Below are positions 24,889 through 33,041 of a DNA stretch of 64,000 nucleotides, one piece after another; position 1 is the stretch's first letter; each line of letters starts with the position of its first letter. The translations under genes and the position numbers were made by a program. Location: NCBI GenBank assembly GCA_038523965.1, contig JBCBIX010000001.1:1-64000 (forward strand), given 5' to 3'. The notes under the pieces were generated by a model that worked only from the letters and a program-made list of their open reading frames with translations, ran no database searches and had not been told where the DNA came from. The stretch is from JAJRXG01 sp038523965. GTDB taxonomy: Bacteria > Bacteroidota > Bacteroidia > Chitinophagales > Saprospiraceae.

Positions 24889-24980
24889 AAATATTATTTG
24901 TGGCCAGCGAAATATGGCGAACTCATTATCTCACAAATCGCCAATTAGCCATTGTAAATTTGTCCTGCAAAATAATATTT
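24889..24980. promoter_or_regulatory. Paired inverted AT-rich sites upstream of the Lrp operon
   Basis: A-A-A-T-A-T-T-A-T-T-T (24889-24899) and its exact reverse complement A-A-A-T-A-A-T-A-T-T-T (24970-24980) flank about 70 bp; similar bases (C-A-A-A before, T-A-A-A-G after) continue outside both cores. The pair is in the 5' region of an Lrp-family gene, which commonly autoregulates by wrapping DNA between spaced sites. Confidence 0.45.
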
Positions 24981-25030
24981 CGTAAAGAAACATAATAGTA
25001 CCGAAAGACTAACGCACTCAACTTCAGACA

Positions 25031-25417
25031 TTAAAAATCAGCCAATAGGTCTTCATCCCTCACGACCATGAGGAGGGCTCGATGGGAAGCGATGACATAA
25101 TCTTCGCCATTAAACTGGATCTCATAGACACTGTTCTGCTGATAGACAGCCAGATCCCCTTCCCTTGGTTGGAGTGGGACATACTTGACATTATCGCGTT
25201 CGTCCTTCCAGGGTTGGTCGTCATCCTGGAGCATCGGGATTGGAAAACCAGGGCCGACTCTTATCACATAGCCAGTGCGAAGTTCTTCGGATTTATGCAT
25301 GCCCTGAGGCAGGAGCAGGCCGCTCTCTGTTCGTTGTGATGGCTTAGTAGGGCGAAGTAACACACGATCACCAATGAGAATGATCTTATTCAAGTCGTTT
25401 TCACGAAGCTGGAGCAT
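25031..25417 (-). CDS. GroES-like (Cpn10 family) protein
   Basis: About 128 residues from ATG 25417 (M-L-Q-L-R-E-N-D-L); the frame opens at 25462 but the leading 15 residues are not protein-like. A Cpn10 fold is suggested by I-L-I-G-D-R-V-L-L-R-P, S-G-L-L-L-P near 37-42 (mobile-loop position) and C-terminal Y-V-I-A-S-H-R-A-L-L. It is longer than GroES (about 95), with an acidic insert (residues about 64-85) between the beta strands, and no groEL is nearby. It is probably a second, divergent GroES-like protein of unknown partner, not the housekeeping co-chaperonin. Confidence 0.78.
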   Translation of the reverse strand: MLQLRENDLNKIILIGDRVLLRPTKPSQRTESGLLLPQGMHKSEELRTGYVIRVGPGFPIPMLQDDDQPWKDERDNVKYVPLQPREGDLAVYQQNSVYEIQFNGEDYVIASHRALLMVVRDEDLLADF

Positions 25418-25510
25418 AGTACTTCTTTGGAGAATAGATAAGTTTCGACATTCGAATTCCAAACGAGTGCAAGAAGTTGCTTTTTTGCTTCTAATCCTCT
25501 TATTGCCAGA

Positions 25511-26323
25511 GTGAGTTTTTTTATGATCATCGACTATCCAGGCCTCAAGTATAGAGTCAGAACCCTTCTCTGGATAGGACTACTGTGCACAGTAGCTTGT
25601 GGGACTGATACTTCTACCAAGTTGACTATAGCTGCGGCCTCAAGCATGGGTGATGCGATATCTACTCTCGCAGACCAATATGGAGAGATAGCTGACATAG
25701 ACATCCAAGTCGTCCTCGGGTCCTCCGGAGCCTTGGCTGCGCAGGTGATTCAGGGTGCACCGTACGATGTTTTTCTCTCTGCCGACAGCACTCATGCGGC
25801 TCGTGTGTGCTCTCATCTCAAGGATGTAAATGGGCCCATGACCTTCGCTTTAGGTTCATTGATCTTAGTGCATGACGAACAACTTGGAGCAGATCTTACC
25901 GAACTGCTGACGAGTTCCAATAATGGTCTGATCTCAGTCGCAAATCCTGTGGTGGCTCCGTTTGGAGAGGCATCAATAGTTCTCTTCCAGAGTCTGGGTA
26001 TAACTGATAACATACAGCCCCGTCTCGTCTACGGGCAAAACGCCCTACAGGCTCTACAATTCTTGGTATCGGGTAGTTGTGCTATGGCCATCACATCTCG
26101 GGGATTAACACATCGTCTGGATACAACGAAATATAAAATCCTATCGATCGACAGTTCGCTCTATGATCCGATCACACACGTCGCCCTTCCGATCAAAAAG
26201 AAGTCGGACGCAATCGCATTTGTGAATTATTTGCAATCCGATCAGGCTACTATGGTGCTGGAGCAATACGGATATCAAACTAAAGGGATTCAACCTGTGA
26301 GATCAAAAACCAATAGTCAGTGA
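25511..26323 (+). CDS. modA: Molybdate ABC transporter substrate-binding protein
   Basis: 270 residues. Lipoprotein signal with lipobox-like L-L-C-T-V-A-C-G (Cys about 30), then a class II periplasmic binding protein: L-T-I-A-A-A-S-S-M-G-D-A-I, V-L-G-S-S-G-A-L-A-A-Q-V-I-Q-G-A-P-Y-D-V-F-L-S-A-D, V-A-N-P-V-V-A-P-F-G. These are ModA oxyanion-site motifs for molybdate (tungstate cannot be excluded). ATG 25523 is an alternative start. First gene of modABC; modB starts at the overlap TGATG. Confidence 0.93.
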   Translation: MSFFMIIDYPGLKYRVRTLLWIGLLCTVACGTDTSTKLTIAAASSMGDAISTLADQYGEIADIDIQVVLGSSGALAAQVIQGAPYDVFLSADSTHAARVCSHLKDVNGPMTFALGSLILVHDEQLGADLTELLTSSNNGLISVANPVVAPFGEASIVLFQSLGITDNIQPRLVYGQNALQALQFLVSGSCAMAITSRGLTHRLDTTKYKILSIDSSLYDPITHVALPIKKKSDAIAFVNYLQSDQATMVLEQYGYQTKGIQPVRSKTNSQ

Positions 26324-26988
26324 TGGTCGACTGGTCTCCGATATGGCTGACACTTCAACTGGCCTTTGTTACAACTCTATGCCTTTTTGTCTTTGGACTT
26401 CCCATCTGTTACTGGATCACGATGACTAAAAGTCGCATCAGACCTTTCGTAGAAGCACTTGTGACGTTACCGCTTGTACTGCCACCGACGGTGCTTGGTT
26501 TTTATCTTTTGATCTGTCTGAGCCCAAACAGCGTGGTTGGGACTTGGCTGGAATCGACACTTGGACTACGGCTGGTTTTTACATTCCCGGGACTTGTGAT
26601 TGGTTCTATGATCTACAGCTTACCATTTATGATTCACCCGATACGCTCGGGCATACTGGACCTTCCTCGGTCGTATGAGGAAGCCGCTCGTGTGCTGGGC
26701 AAGTCCAGAAGTACCATATTCCTGAGAGTTTTGATGCCTAATATCAGACCACAAATCATCACGGCACTGGTCCTAACCTTCGCACATACAATCGGCGAAT
26801 TTGGTGTAGTACTGATGATCGGTGGGAATATCCCGGATCGAACACGAGTTGCATCGATAGCCATATTTGATGCTGTTGAAATGATGGATTACAGACAGGC
26901 CCATGTCTATGCGCTCATCCTCTTCTTGTTGGCAATGACCTCCCTCGTCTGGACCTACAGTCGACCCTCTAAGTCTGTTCCACTGTAG
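26323..26988 (+). CDS. modB: Molybdate ABC transporter permease
   Basis: 221 residues, about five membrane helices, with the MetI-type permease loop E-E-A-A-R-V-L-G-K-S-R-S-T-I-F that docks on the ATPase and the ModB-typical P-L-V-L-P-P-T-V-L-G-F-Y-L-L near residue 50. The ATG at 26323 shares one base with the modA stop (TGATG); a GTG three bases earlier is possible. Works with ModA and ModC to import molybdate. Confidence 0.94.
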   Translation: MVDWSPIWLTLQLAFVTTLCLFVFGLPICYWITMTKSRIRPFVEALVTLPLVLPPTVLGFYLLICLSPNSVVGTWLESTLGLRLVFTFPGLVIGSMIYSLPFMIHPIRSGILDLPRSYEEAARVLGKSRSTIFLRVLMPNIRPQIITALVLTFAHTIGEFGVVLMIGGNIPDRTRVASIAIFDAVEMMDYRQAHVYALILFLLAMTSLVWTYSRPSKSVPL

Positions 26989-27693
26989 ATGATCCAGATC
27001 CAGATATCTAAAACACTGGGATCGAACAGACCCAGAAAGCGCAACCAGTATGTCTCTACGCTCAGGCTGGCATGCAAAATCCCCTCTGGTCAGATCATCG
27101 GAATAACGGGTCCCTCAGGAAGTGGGAAAACCACATTACTACGAATCCTGTCTGGGCTAACTCAGCCAGATGAAGGGAAACTCATCGTAGATAATAAGAC
27201 ATGGTATGACAGTGAATCCGGGGCGTACATCCCCACCGAAGACAGAGAACTCGGATTTGTATTCCAATCAGACGCACTCTTCCCCAACATGACCGTTAAT
27301 GAAAATATTGACTTTGCAACCCCATCATCACACAGGAGAGATCGAAGAATTCTCTCACTGCTGACTTCATTGGAAATTCAAGATCTGGGAGATCGGCACA
27401 TCGACACCCTCTCTGGAGGACAGCGGCAGCGAATCTCCATTGCCAGAGCCTTGGCGAGAAAACCCGAGGTCCTCCTACTTGATGAACCAACAACTGCTCT
27501 GGATAGAGCGCTCCGTGATCAGGTGATGCAAACTATCGTGTCAGATCAACTGCAAAATAGATACTCCATCTTCTGGGCCAGCCACGATGTCGATACCCTT
27601 ATTCGTCATTCTGATCACATCATTCAGATCACAAATGGAGTTGCTCAATATTACTCTGACCTTGACGACTTTCGAAAGCTCTACAAAAGTTGA
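26989..27693 (+). CDS. modC: Molybdate ABC transporter ATP-binding protein, short form
   Basis: 234 residues. ABC ATPase with Walker A G-P-S-G-S-G-K-T-T, Q-loop V-F-Q-S-D-A-L-F, signature L-S-G-G-Q-R-Q-R and Walker B V-L-L-L-D-E-P-T-T-A-L-D. The start follows the modB stop with no gap. Full-length ModC (about 350) has a C-terminal TOBE/MOP domain that binds molybdate and regulates transport; here the protein ends right after the ATPase, so that feedback domain is missing. Confidence 0.92.
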   Translation: MIQIQISKTLGSNRPRKRNQYVSTLRLACKIPSGQIIGITGPSGSGKTTLLRILSGLTQPDEGKLIVDNKTWYDSESGAYIPTEDRELGFVFQSDALFPNMTVNENIDFATPSSHRRDRRILSLLTSLEIQDLGDRHIDTLSGGQRQRISIARALARKPEVLLLDEPTTALDRALRDQVMQTIVSDQLQNRYSIFWASHDVDTLIRHSDHIIQITNGVAQYYSDLDDFRKLYKS

Positions 27694-27793
27694 ATAGGAA
27701 CTCAACCTTCCTCAGGACACGAGCCTATGTACAAGCCATCTACTTCAACGTGTAGTAGATAAAAAGAAATCTCCTCATCCGAACTAAATGAAA

Positions 27794-28633
27794 CTACTCT
27801 TGGGCAAGAGAGATCAAAGCAGATTCTAATTTGGAGATTCGAGAGATCAGGAGTTGATTTTCTTGATGCAATTCTTGAATTGCTTTTGTCAACACAGGAA
27901 TGAGAGAGACGTGATCCACAGCGAGATAACGCTTATTGGAAAAATCCTTGTTATACTGATCTGTTGACTCACCGGTCTTTCTTGGGATGGCCGATTGATG
28001 TACCAAGTTAGGGAAGACCTCTTTTACATCTTGAGCTACGAATCCTACTTGTTCTCTTTTTGAAAGGAAGTCATACTGATTTGATTTATACTCATACGAT
28101 ACGACTCCCAACTTTAAGACCTGATTCAGCACTGGACCTATGTTAGAAATGTTCTTCTTGAACTTTCTATCAGATGGTGACAATAAAGCACCTGTATACT
28201 CCACGTCTCCATTAAACCTACCTGCTTGTAATATCCCACTTCCATTGGCGCCGACTCCGGCATCCGCAGTAACATCTCCGAATATGGCAACTCTAAATGC
28301 TGATGTACTGCCTCCAAATACCTGCCCAAAGACACAAGCACCTTGCGATGCGCCATAAACACCCACAACACTGCTTGTACCGTATACACCAAACTGTTCT
28401 GTGCTACCTCCAAAAGCCTCACCAAGCACTCCGTAGTTCCATCCTTGGCCCGCCCCTTCAGATCGAGCACGAACTCCAATTTGATCAAGATTTCCGTTCG
28501 TCATTCCTTGTTTAATCGCAGTGAAGGCGGCTGTGTGAGATGTATTATTTCCAATGATCTCGGCTTGTGTCTGACCAGGCATTCTCATTACCGACGATAC
28601 GATGATTAGGACTGTAATCAATACCTTATTCAT
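27794..28633 (-). CDS. Exported surface protein with S74 endosialidase-chaperone domain
   Basis: 279 residues from ATG 28633 (M-N-K-V-L-I-T-V-L-I-I-V-S-S), giving a signal peptide. The middle region (about 40-155) is Gly-rich with degenerate repeats (G-V-Y-G-T-S-S, G-V-Y-G-A-S-Q-G-A, F-G-G-S-T), beta-structured as in trimeric fibres. The C-terminus is a peptidase S74 intramolecular chaperone: S-P-S-D-R-K-F-K-K-N-I, V-G-F-V-A-Q-D-V-K-E-V-F-P, L-I-P-V-L-T-K-A-I-Q-E-L, then a coiled coil. S74 domains trimerise and cleave themselves at the S-D site. Probably a trimeric cell-surface fibre; role unknown. Confidence 0.85.
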   Translation of the reverse strand: MNKVLITVLIIVSSVMRMPGQTQAEIIGNNTSHTAAFTAIKQGMTNGNLDQIGVRARSEGAGQGWNYGVLGEAFGGSTEQFGVYGTSSVVGVYGASQGACVFGQVFGGSTSAFRVAIFGDVTADAGVGANGSGILQAGRFNGDVEYTGALLSPSDRKFKKNISNIGPVLNQVLKLGVVSYEYKSNQYDFLSKREQVGFVAQDVKEVFPNLVHQSAIPRKTGESTDQYNKDFSNKRYLAVDHVSLIPVLTKAIQELHQENQLLISRISKLESALISLAQE

Positions 28634-28640
28634 ATTATGA

Positions 28641-28853
28641 TTATTGTAAAATTCCTTCTTGAAAACCGACACGAACTAAGCCAGCTACGTTACTCACTTG
28701 CCACTTTGTCATCATACTCTTTCGGTGAGAGATGACCGTATGATTGCTGATAAAAAGCATACTTGCTATCTCTCGAGAGGTATACTCATTAGCGATCAAT
28801 CTGAGCACCTGACGTTCTCGATCAGATATAGAAGGAAGTATCATCTGACTCAT
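28641..28853 (-). CDS. Stand-alone LuxR/GerE-type helix-turn-helix protein
   Basis: 70 residues, essentially only a GerE HTH: S-D-R-E-R-Q-V-L-R-L-I-A, E-I-A-S-M-L-F-I-S-N-H-T-V-I-S-H-R-K-S-M-M. No receiver or ligand domain is attached. It ends 7 bp before the S74 surface protein start, so both are probably one unit, and it is divergent from a histidine kinase. The HTH resembles that of the response regulator at 30849-31520, so it may bind a related site without phosphorylation control. Confidence 0.85.
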   Translation of the reverse strand: MSQMILPSISDRERQVLRLIANEYTSREIASMLFISNHTVISHRKSMMTKWQVSNVAGLVRVGFQEGILQ

Positions 28854-28941
28854 TGAATTGTAGTGTGGCTAATTATTATCCAAAATTGTCATCCATATTT
28901 GATTCATGAAATACATAGATCTATAGATTTTTAGTACCACT

Positions 28942-28953
28942 ATCTATATAGAT
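28942..28953. repeat. Palindrome A-T-C-T-A-T-A-T-A-G-A-T in divergent promoter region
   Basis: A 12-bp perfect palindrome inside a longer TAGAT/ATCTA-rich stretch (28917-28961), located between the divergent LuxR-type and histidine kinase genes. Could be an operator; it could also be simple AT-rich sequence. Confidence 0.35.
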
Positions 28954-29011
28954 ATATATAGACGAAGAGAAGTGTTTACTTCGAACAAGCATCTACACCC
29001 CTCTCTTTGTT

Positions 29012-30856
29012 ATGAAGCTCTCTACTAAAGCATTCCTATTTAGTCGGTGTCGCGTAATTACGATTCTGATCCTATGGGCACTGCCGTTGAGTCTGAACTG
29101 CCAAACTGATATCTCCCAACTCGAAAGACAACTTGAAGAGAAAAAAAGACTCCCCGATCCTATCGATCGCGATAGTCAAGTCATCTGGCAGTATAACTAC
29201 ATCATCGAGACCCTCGCGCGAAGTCAGGACTCCCGCACAGAGCTCTTTTTGGATACCATGCAGCTTCTTATTACTGGTAGCGAATGGCAAAGCGCGAGTG
29301 GAATGTATCAGCGAGCACAGGGGCGATACCATGACTTTAGAGGCGAATTCAGTGAGGCATTAGAAAGCTACTCAGATGCAATAGATGCATTAAAACCAGC
29401 AAGTGGAAAATTACAAGAATTAGCTTTCGCCTACGTGCTAAAAGCTTTTCTCTTGAGCAACTCGGAGCTATACGAAGAATGCAAGTCCACAATTCAAGAA
29501 GGACTACCCTATGCCAGAGCCGCTAATGGTAAAAATAGCCTCTGCCTAATGCTCGATTGGTATGGTGACTACTATTACTACGGGCTGGATGGAAATCGCG
29601 ATAATCAAAAAGCCCTGGACTATTACCTTCAAGTACAAGATCTGCTACCTGAGATATCCAATCCTAATATCATCGCTGATAATCATGCCGTACTGGCAGG
29701 ACTTTATGATCGCTTAGGACAGTCTGATAAGGGAGCGTTTCATTTCAAAATCGCCGATAGCTTATGTCTGGCTTACAACTTGGTCTATCCACGTATGGGA
29801 CTCTACTTGGAACGTGGCAGAGTATTAGAAGAGGAAGGCGACTACCTTAAGGCGAATAGAATCTATAAGAAAGTTGAAGAGTTCCTATCAGAAACAAACA
29901 ACATAGAATTCAAGTCACGACTTCATGAAGTTCTATTCAACAACTACAAGAATCTCAATGACTACAAACAAGCTCTCATCTATCACGAACTCGTCATGGA
30001 AGCGGACTCCAAGATGAATGATGGTGAAGTGCAACGCAAGTACGATGAATTACAATCTAAATACGAGGTCGCCATTCGTGAAAATCAAATTAATGCACTC
30101 ACAGAAAGTAAGTCTAAGGTCACTCGTAACTTGATTTTAAGTCTATTCGTGCTAACCCTTATCGGTGGCCTACTCATCCTGCGCAAAAATAGTGCTCTGA
30201 AAAAGAGTTATCTGGCTTTACAAAAACAACAGATAAAGACCAAAGAGGCCCTCTACAAGGGAGAAAGTCAGGAACGAAGACGTCTGGCTGCAGAACTGCA
30301 TGATAATGTCAACACCAAACTGGCTGCGGCCAGATGGCGACTTGAATCTGTCCAAGATGGACTAAGCGGTAATCAAAAAGGAGTTGTGGACAGTACAATA
30401 GAAATGCTCCAGGAGACATATGAAGACGTACGCCACATCTCCCATAATTTAGTGCCAGCTCTTCTCAAAGAAAAAGGCCTCCATGGATCGCTGCAGGAGC
30501 TGATTAGAAAACTAAATGACACCAAACAAGTCAACATCCGCCTTGATCATACTTCAAATCCTTCCGAGCCATATGTCACTGAATTGATTGCATATCCGTT
30601 GTATAACATTGTCTCAGAGCTCATCACCAACGTAATCAAACATGCAAAAGCAACTACATGTGAGGTCCACCTGGTTGAAAATCCATCCGAATTACTGATA
30701 GAAGTCATCGACGACGGGCATGGCTATGACCCTTCAATTAAGTCTACTGGATTTGGACTAAGGAGCATCGCCTCTCGTGTGGAGGCGTTGCGAGGACGAA
30801 TTCATGTTGAGAGTAATTCAACTGGAACCAAAACAAGTATTAGAATTCCTATTTGA
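29012..30856 (+). CDS. Hybrid TPR sensor histidine kinase (HisKA_3 type)
   Basis: 614 residues. Signal peptide or membrane start (about 1-30), a periplasmic TPR-like region to about 365, a membrane helix (L-I-L-S-L-F-V-L-T-L-I-G-G-L-L-I, about 372-388), a coiled coil, then a NarX-type HisKA_3 domain with phospho-accepting His430 in A-E-L-H-D-N-V-N and a C-terminal HATPase (E-L-I-T-N-V-I-K-H-A-K-A, D-D-G-H-G-Y, T-G-F-G-L-R-S-I). NarL-family kinases with TPR sensors are common in Bacteroidota. Its likely partner is the convergent NarL-type regulator, whose 3' end overlaps by 8 bp. Confidence 0.93.
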   Translation: MKLSTKAFLFSRCRVITILILWALPLSLNCQTDISQLERQLEEKKRLPDPIDRDSQVIWQYNYIIETLARSQDSRTELFLDTMQLLITGSEWQSASGMYQRAQGRYHDFRGEFSEALESYSDAIDALKPASGKLQELAFAYVLKAFLLSNSELYEECKSTIQEGLPYARAANGKNSLCLMLDWYGDYYYYGLDGNRDNQKALDYYLQVQDLLPEISNPNIIADNHAVLAGLYDRLGQSDKGAFHFKIADSLCLAYNLVYPRMGLYLERGRVLEEEGDYLKANRIYKKVEEFLSETNNIEFKSRLHEVLFNNYKNLNDYKQALIYHELVMEADSKMNDGEVQRKYDELQSKYEVAIRENQINALTESKSKVTRNLILSLFVLTLIGGLLILRKNSALKKSYLALQKQQIKTKEALYKGESQERRRLAAELHDNVNTKLAAARWRLESVQDGLSGNQKGVVDSTIEMLQETYEDVRHISHNLVPALLKEKGLHGSLQELIRKLNDTKQVNIRLDHTSNPSEPYVTELIAYPLYNIVSELITNVIKHAKATTCEVHLVENPSELLIEVIDDGHGYDPSIKSTGFGLRSIASRVEALRGRIHVESNSTGTKTSIRIPI

Positions 30857-31520
30857 CAATACCCGCCTTAATTGCAAATTTGACGATTCCAATCGTTGTT
30901 CGTACGCCAAGCTTGCGAAGGATGTTGTGTCGATGAGTACTGACCGTGCCCGCAGAAATCTGCAATGACTCGGCGATCTCAGCGCTTGATAGTTCCTGTG
31001 ATAGGTACCGAATGATTTCTATTTCTCTACCTGTAAGTGACTTCAGCTTAGCCTGCGACACCGACGGTATCTCGTCGAGTTCATCGGTTTGAACCATCAA
31101 AGCCTGGAGCGCTCCCTGCCCAAAGTATCTCTCACCCGCAGAGACAGTTCTGATCGCTTTGGTCAGTTCATGTCGATTAACCTTCTTCAAAACATAACCA
31201 GAGGCTCCAGCTGCATAGGCATTTTGGATGTCTCGCGCATCTTCATTAACCGTTAGCATGAGCACCTTCAGATCAGGGTAAAGTTCTTTGACCTGATGAG
31301 TTAGCTGAAGTCCATCGAGCCTCGGCATGTGATAGTCCATGAGTAGTAGATCTACTTTAGGATTAGCGGCTAAGGTCTCAATCACCATACTACTATCCGT
31401 CACGGTAGTAACTACATCGATACCTTCCACCATATCCAAGAGCATCTCAAGGCTGTCCACGATCAGTTGCTGATCATCGATAATCATGATCCGGATGGCT
31501 GGTTCGATGGAGCTTGACAT
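30849..31520 (-). CDS. NarL/LuxR family response regulator
   Basis: About 223 residues from ATG 31520 (M-S-S-S-I-E-P-A-I-R-I-M-I-I-D-D); the frame extends to 31571 but would overlap fumC by 32 bp. Receiver domain with Asp-Asp pocket (15-16), phospho-acceptor Asp62 in L-L-L-M-D-Y-H-M-P, then a GerE HTH (L-T-G-R-E-I-E-I-I-R, S-A-E-I-A-E-S-L-Q-I-S-A-G-T-V). Tail-to-tail with the histidine kinase and 19 bp downstream of fumC, so it may also be co-transcribed with fumC. Confidence 0.93.
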   Translation of the reverse strand: MSSSIEPAIRIMIIDDQQLIVDSLEMLLDMVEGIDVVTTVTDSSMVIETLAANPKVDLLLMDYHMPRLDGLQLTHQVKELYPDLKVLMLTVNEDARDIQNAYAAGASGYVLKKVNRHELTKAIRTVSAGERYFGQGALQALMVQTDELDEIPSVSQAKLKSLTGREIEIIRYLSQELSSAEIAESLQISAGTVSTHRHNILRKLGVRTTIGIVKFAIKAGIVK

Positions 31521-31539
31521 GCTTCGGACAGGGTTGATT

Positions 31540-32922
31540 TCAAACCATGAGTTCAGGTCGAACCCAGTCATCGAATTCGGTGGCAGTCAGATACTGCAGG
31601 GAGATAGCTGCTTCCTTTAGAGTTGTTCCTTCGGTGTACGCCTTCTTCGCAATTTCGGCGGCCTTATCATATCCTATTTTAGTATTGAGCGCAGTTACGA
31701 GCATCAGACTGTTATCAAGATGTTCTTTGATACGCGCCTCATTGGGCACTAATCCGATGATGCATTTATAAGCGAAACTCATGCAGGCATCTCCGATCAG
31801 ACGAGCCGATTCTAAAAAGTTGTAGATCATCACTGGCTTGAAAACATTGAGCTCGAAGTGTCCTGTCATGCCACCAACATTGATGGTAACATCATTTCCA
31901 ATAACCTGAGCCATTGCCATGGTAAGCGCCTCTGCCTGTGTAGGATTTACCTTTCCTGGCATAATCGAAGATCCTGGCTCATTTGCAGGTATCATGAGTT
32001 CCCCGATGCCACTCCGAGGTCCTGAGGCAAGCATTCGGATATCGTTTCCAATCTTCATTAGTGAAACTGCAGCAGTCTTTAGAGCGCCGTGACTTTCTAC
32101 TATCGCATCATGTGCAGCGAGTCCCTCGAATTTGTTCGTTCCGGTCACGAATGGCAGCCCTGTCAACTCTGCTATTTTTTGTGCCACCATTTCAGCATAT
32201 CCCTCAGGTGTATTTAGACCTGTACCTACTGCTGTACCTCCGAGTGCGATCTCACTGAGATGCGGGAGCGTGTTCTGTATAGCGCGAATGGCGTGATCTA
32301 ACTGAGACACATACCCCGACAGCTCTTGCCCCACGGTAACTGGCGTTGCATCCATGAAGTGCGTGCGACCGATCTTAACGACAGTGTTGTATTTTTTCGC
32401 CTTCTCGTCGAGCATATCACGGAGATGTTTGACACCGGGCAAAGTAGTCTCGACGAGCATCCGATAAGCTGCGATGTGCATTGCTGTAGGAAAGGTGTCG
32501 TTACTACTCTGTGACTTATTGACATGATCATTAGGATGCAAGACTTTCTGCACGTCGGTGAGCTGACCTCCCTGAAGCACATGACCGCGATTAGCGATAA
32601 CCTCATTCACATTCATGTTCGACTGAGTACCACTACCAGTCTGCCAAACAACCAGCGGAAACTCTTCATCCAGTTTACCAGCGGTTATCTCATCACAGAC
32701 CTGTCCGATCAGCCTGGACTTCTCCTCCTCTAAAACTCCGAGTTCATGATTAGTTATGGCCGCAGCTTTCTTGAGGATAGCAAAGGCGCGTATGACTTCC
32801 ATGGGCATCTGATGCCAACCTATCTTAAAGTTCTCCGTACTACGCTGAGTCTGCGCAGCCCAGTATTTTTGTTGTGGCACATCGATATATCCGATCGAAT
32901 CTTTTTCCTTACGATGAGTCAT
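31540..32922 (-). CDS. fumC: Class II fumarate hydratase
   Basis: 460 residues. Oxygen-stable, iron-free fumarase interconverting fumarate and malate. Signature G-S-S-I-M-P-G-K-V-N-P-T-Q, S-S-N-D-T-F-P-T-A-M-H and T-G-S-G-T-Q-S-N-M-N are all present, with the S-S-I-M-P-G catalytic loop. An exact -7 box lies upstream at 32958. The response-regulator gene follows closely. Confidence 0.97.
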   Translation of the reverse strand: MTHRKEKDSIGYIDVPQQKYWAAQTQRSTENFKIGWHQMPMEVIRAFAILKKAAAITNHELGVLEEEKSRLIGQVCDEITAGKLDEEFPLVVWQTGSGTQSNMNVNEVIANRGHVLQGGQLTDVQKVLHPNDHVNKSQSSNDTFPTAMHIAAYRMLVETTLPGVKHLRDMLDEKAKKYNTVVKIGRTHFMDATPVTVGQELSGYVSQLDHAIRAIQNTLPHLSEIALGGTAVGTGLNTPEGYAEMVAQKIAELTGLPFVTGTNKFEGLAAHDAIVESHGALKTAAVSLMKIGNDIRMLASGPRSGIGELMIPANEPGSSIMPGKVNPTQAEALTMAMAQVIGNDVTINVGGMTGHFELNVFKPVMIYNFLESARLIGDACMSFAYKCIIGLVPNEARIKEHLDNSLMLVTALNTKIGYDKAAEIAKKAYTEGTTLKEAAISLQYLTATEFDDWVRPELMV

Positions 32923-32957
32923 TGTGGCGATTTATGCGATGGTTTGAAGTTCGCTGA

Positions 32958-32965
32958 CAAAAGTA
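32958..32965 (-). promoter_or_regulatory. Promoter -7 box TACTTTTG (fumC)
   Basis: Exact minus-strand TAnnTTTG match 36 bp upstream of the fumC start, in the divergent fumC/sod intergenic region. On the plus strand the sod gene has a near match, T-A-C-A-T-T-T-T, at 33012-33019. Confidence 0.6.
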
Positions 32966-33041
32966 AACTTCTTACTTCCGCTATCGTTCTCCTCTCAGAA
33001 GGCTATTACTTTACATTTTCAAACCAAATAAAGAAACGACC

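Noticed and set aside
27794..28633. Prophage tail fibre from the S74 domain
   Set aside because: A signal peptide is present and no other phage genes are nearby, so it is a cellular surface protein.
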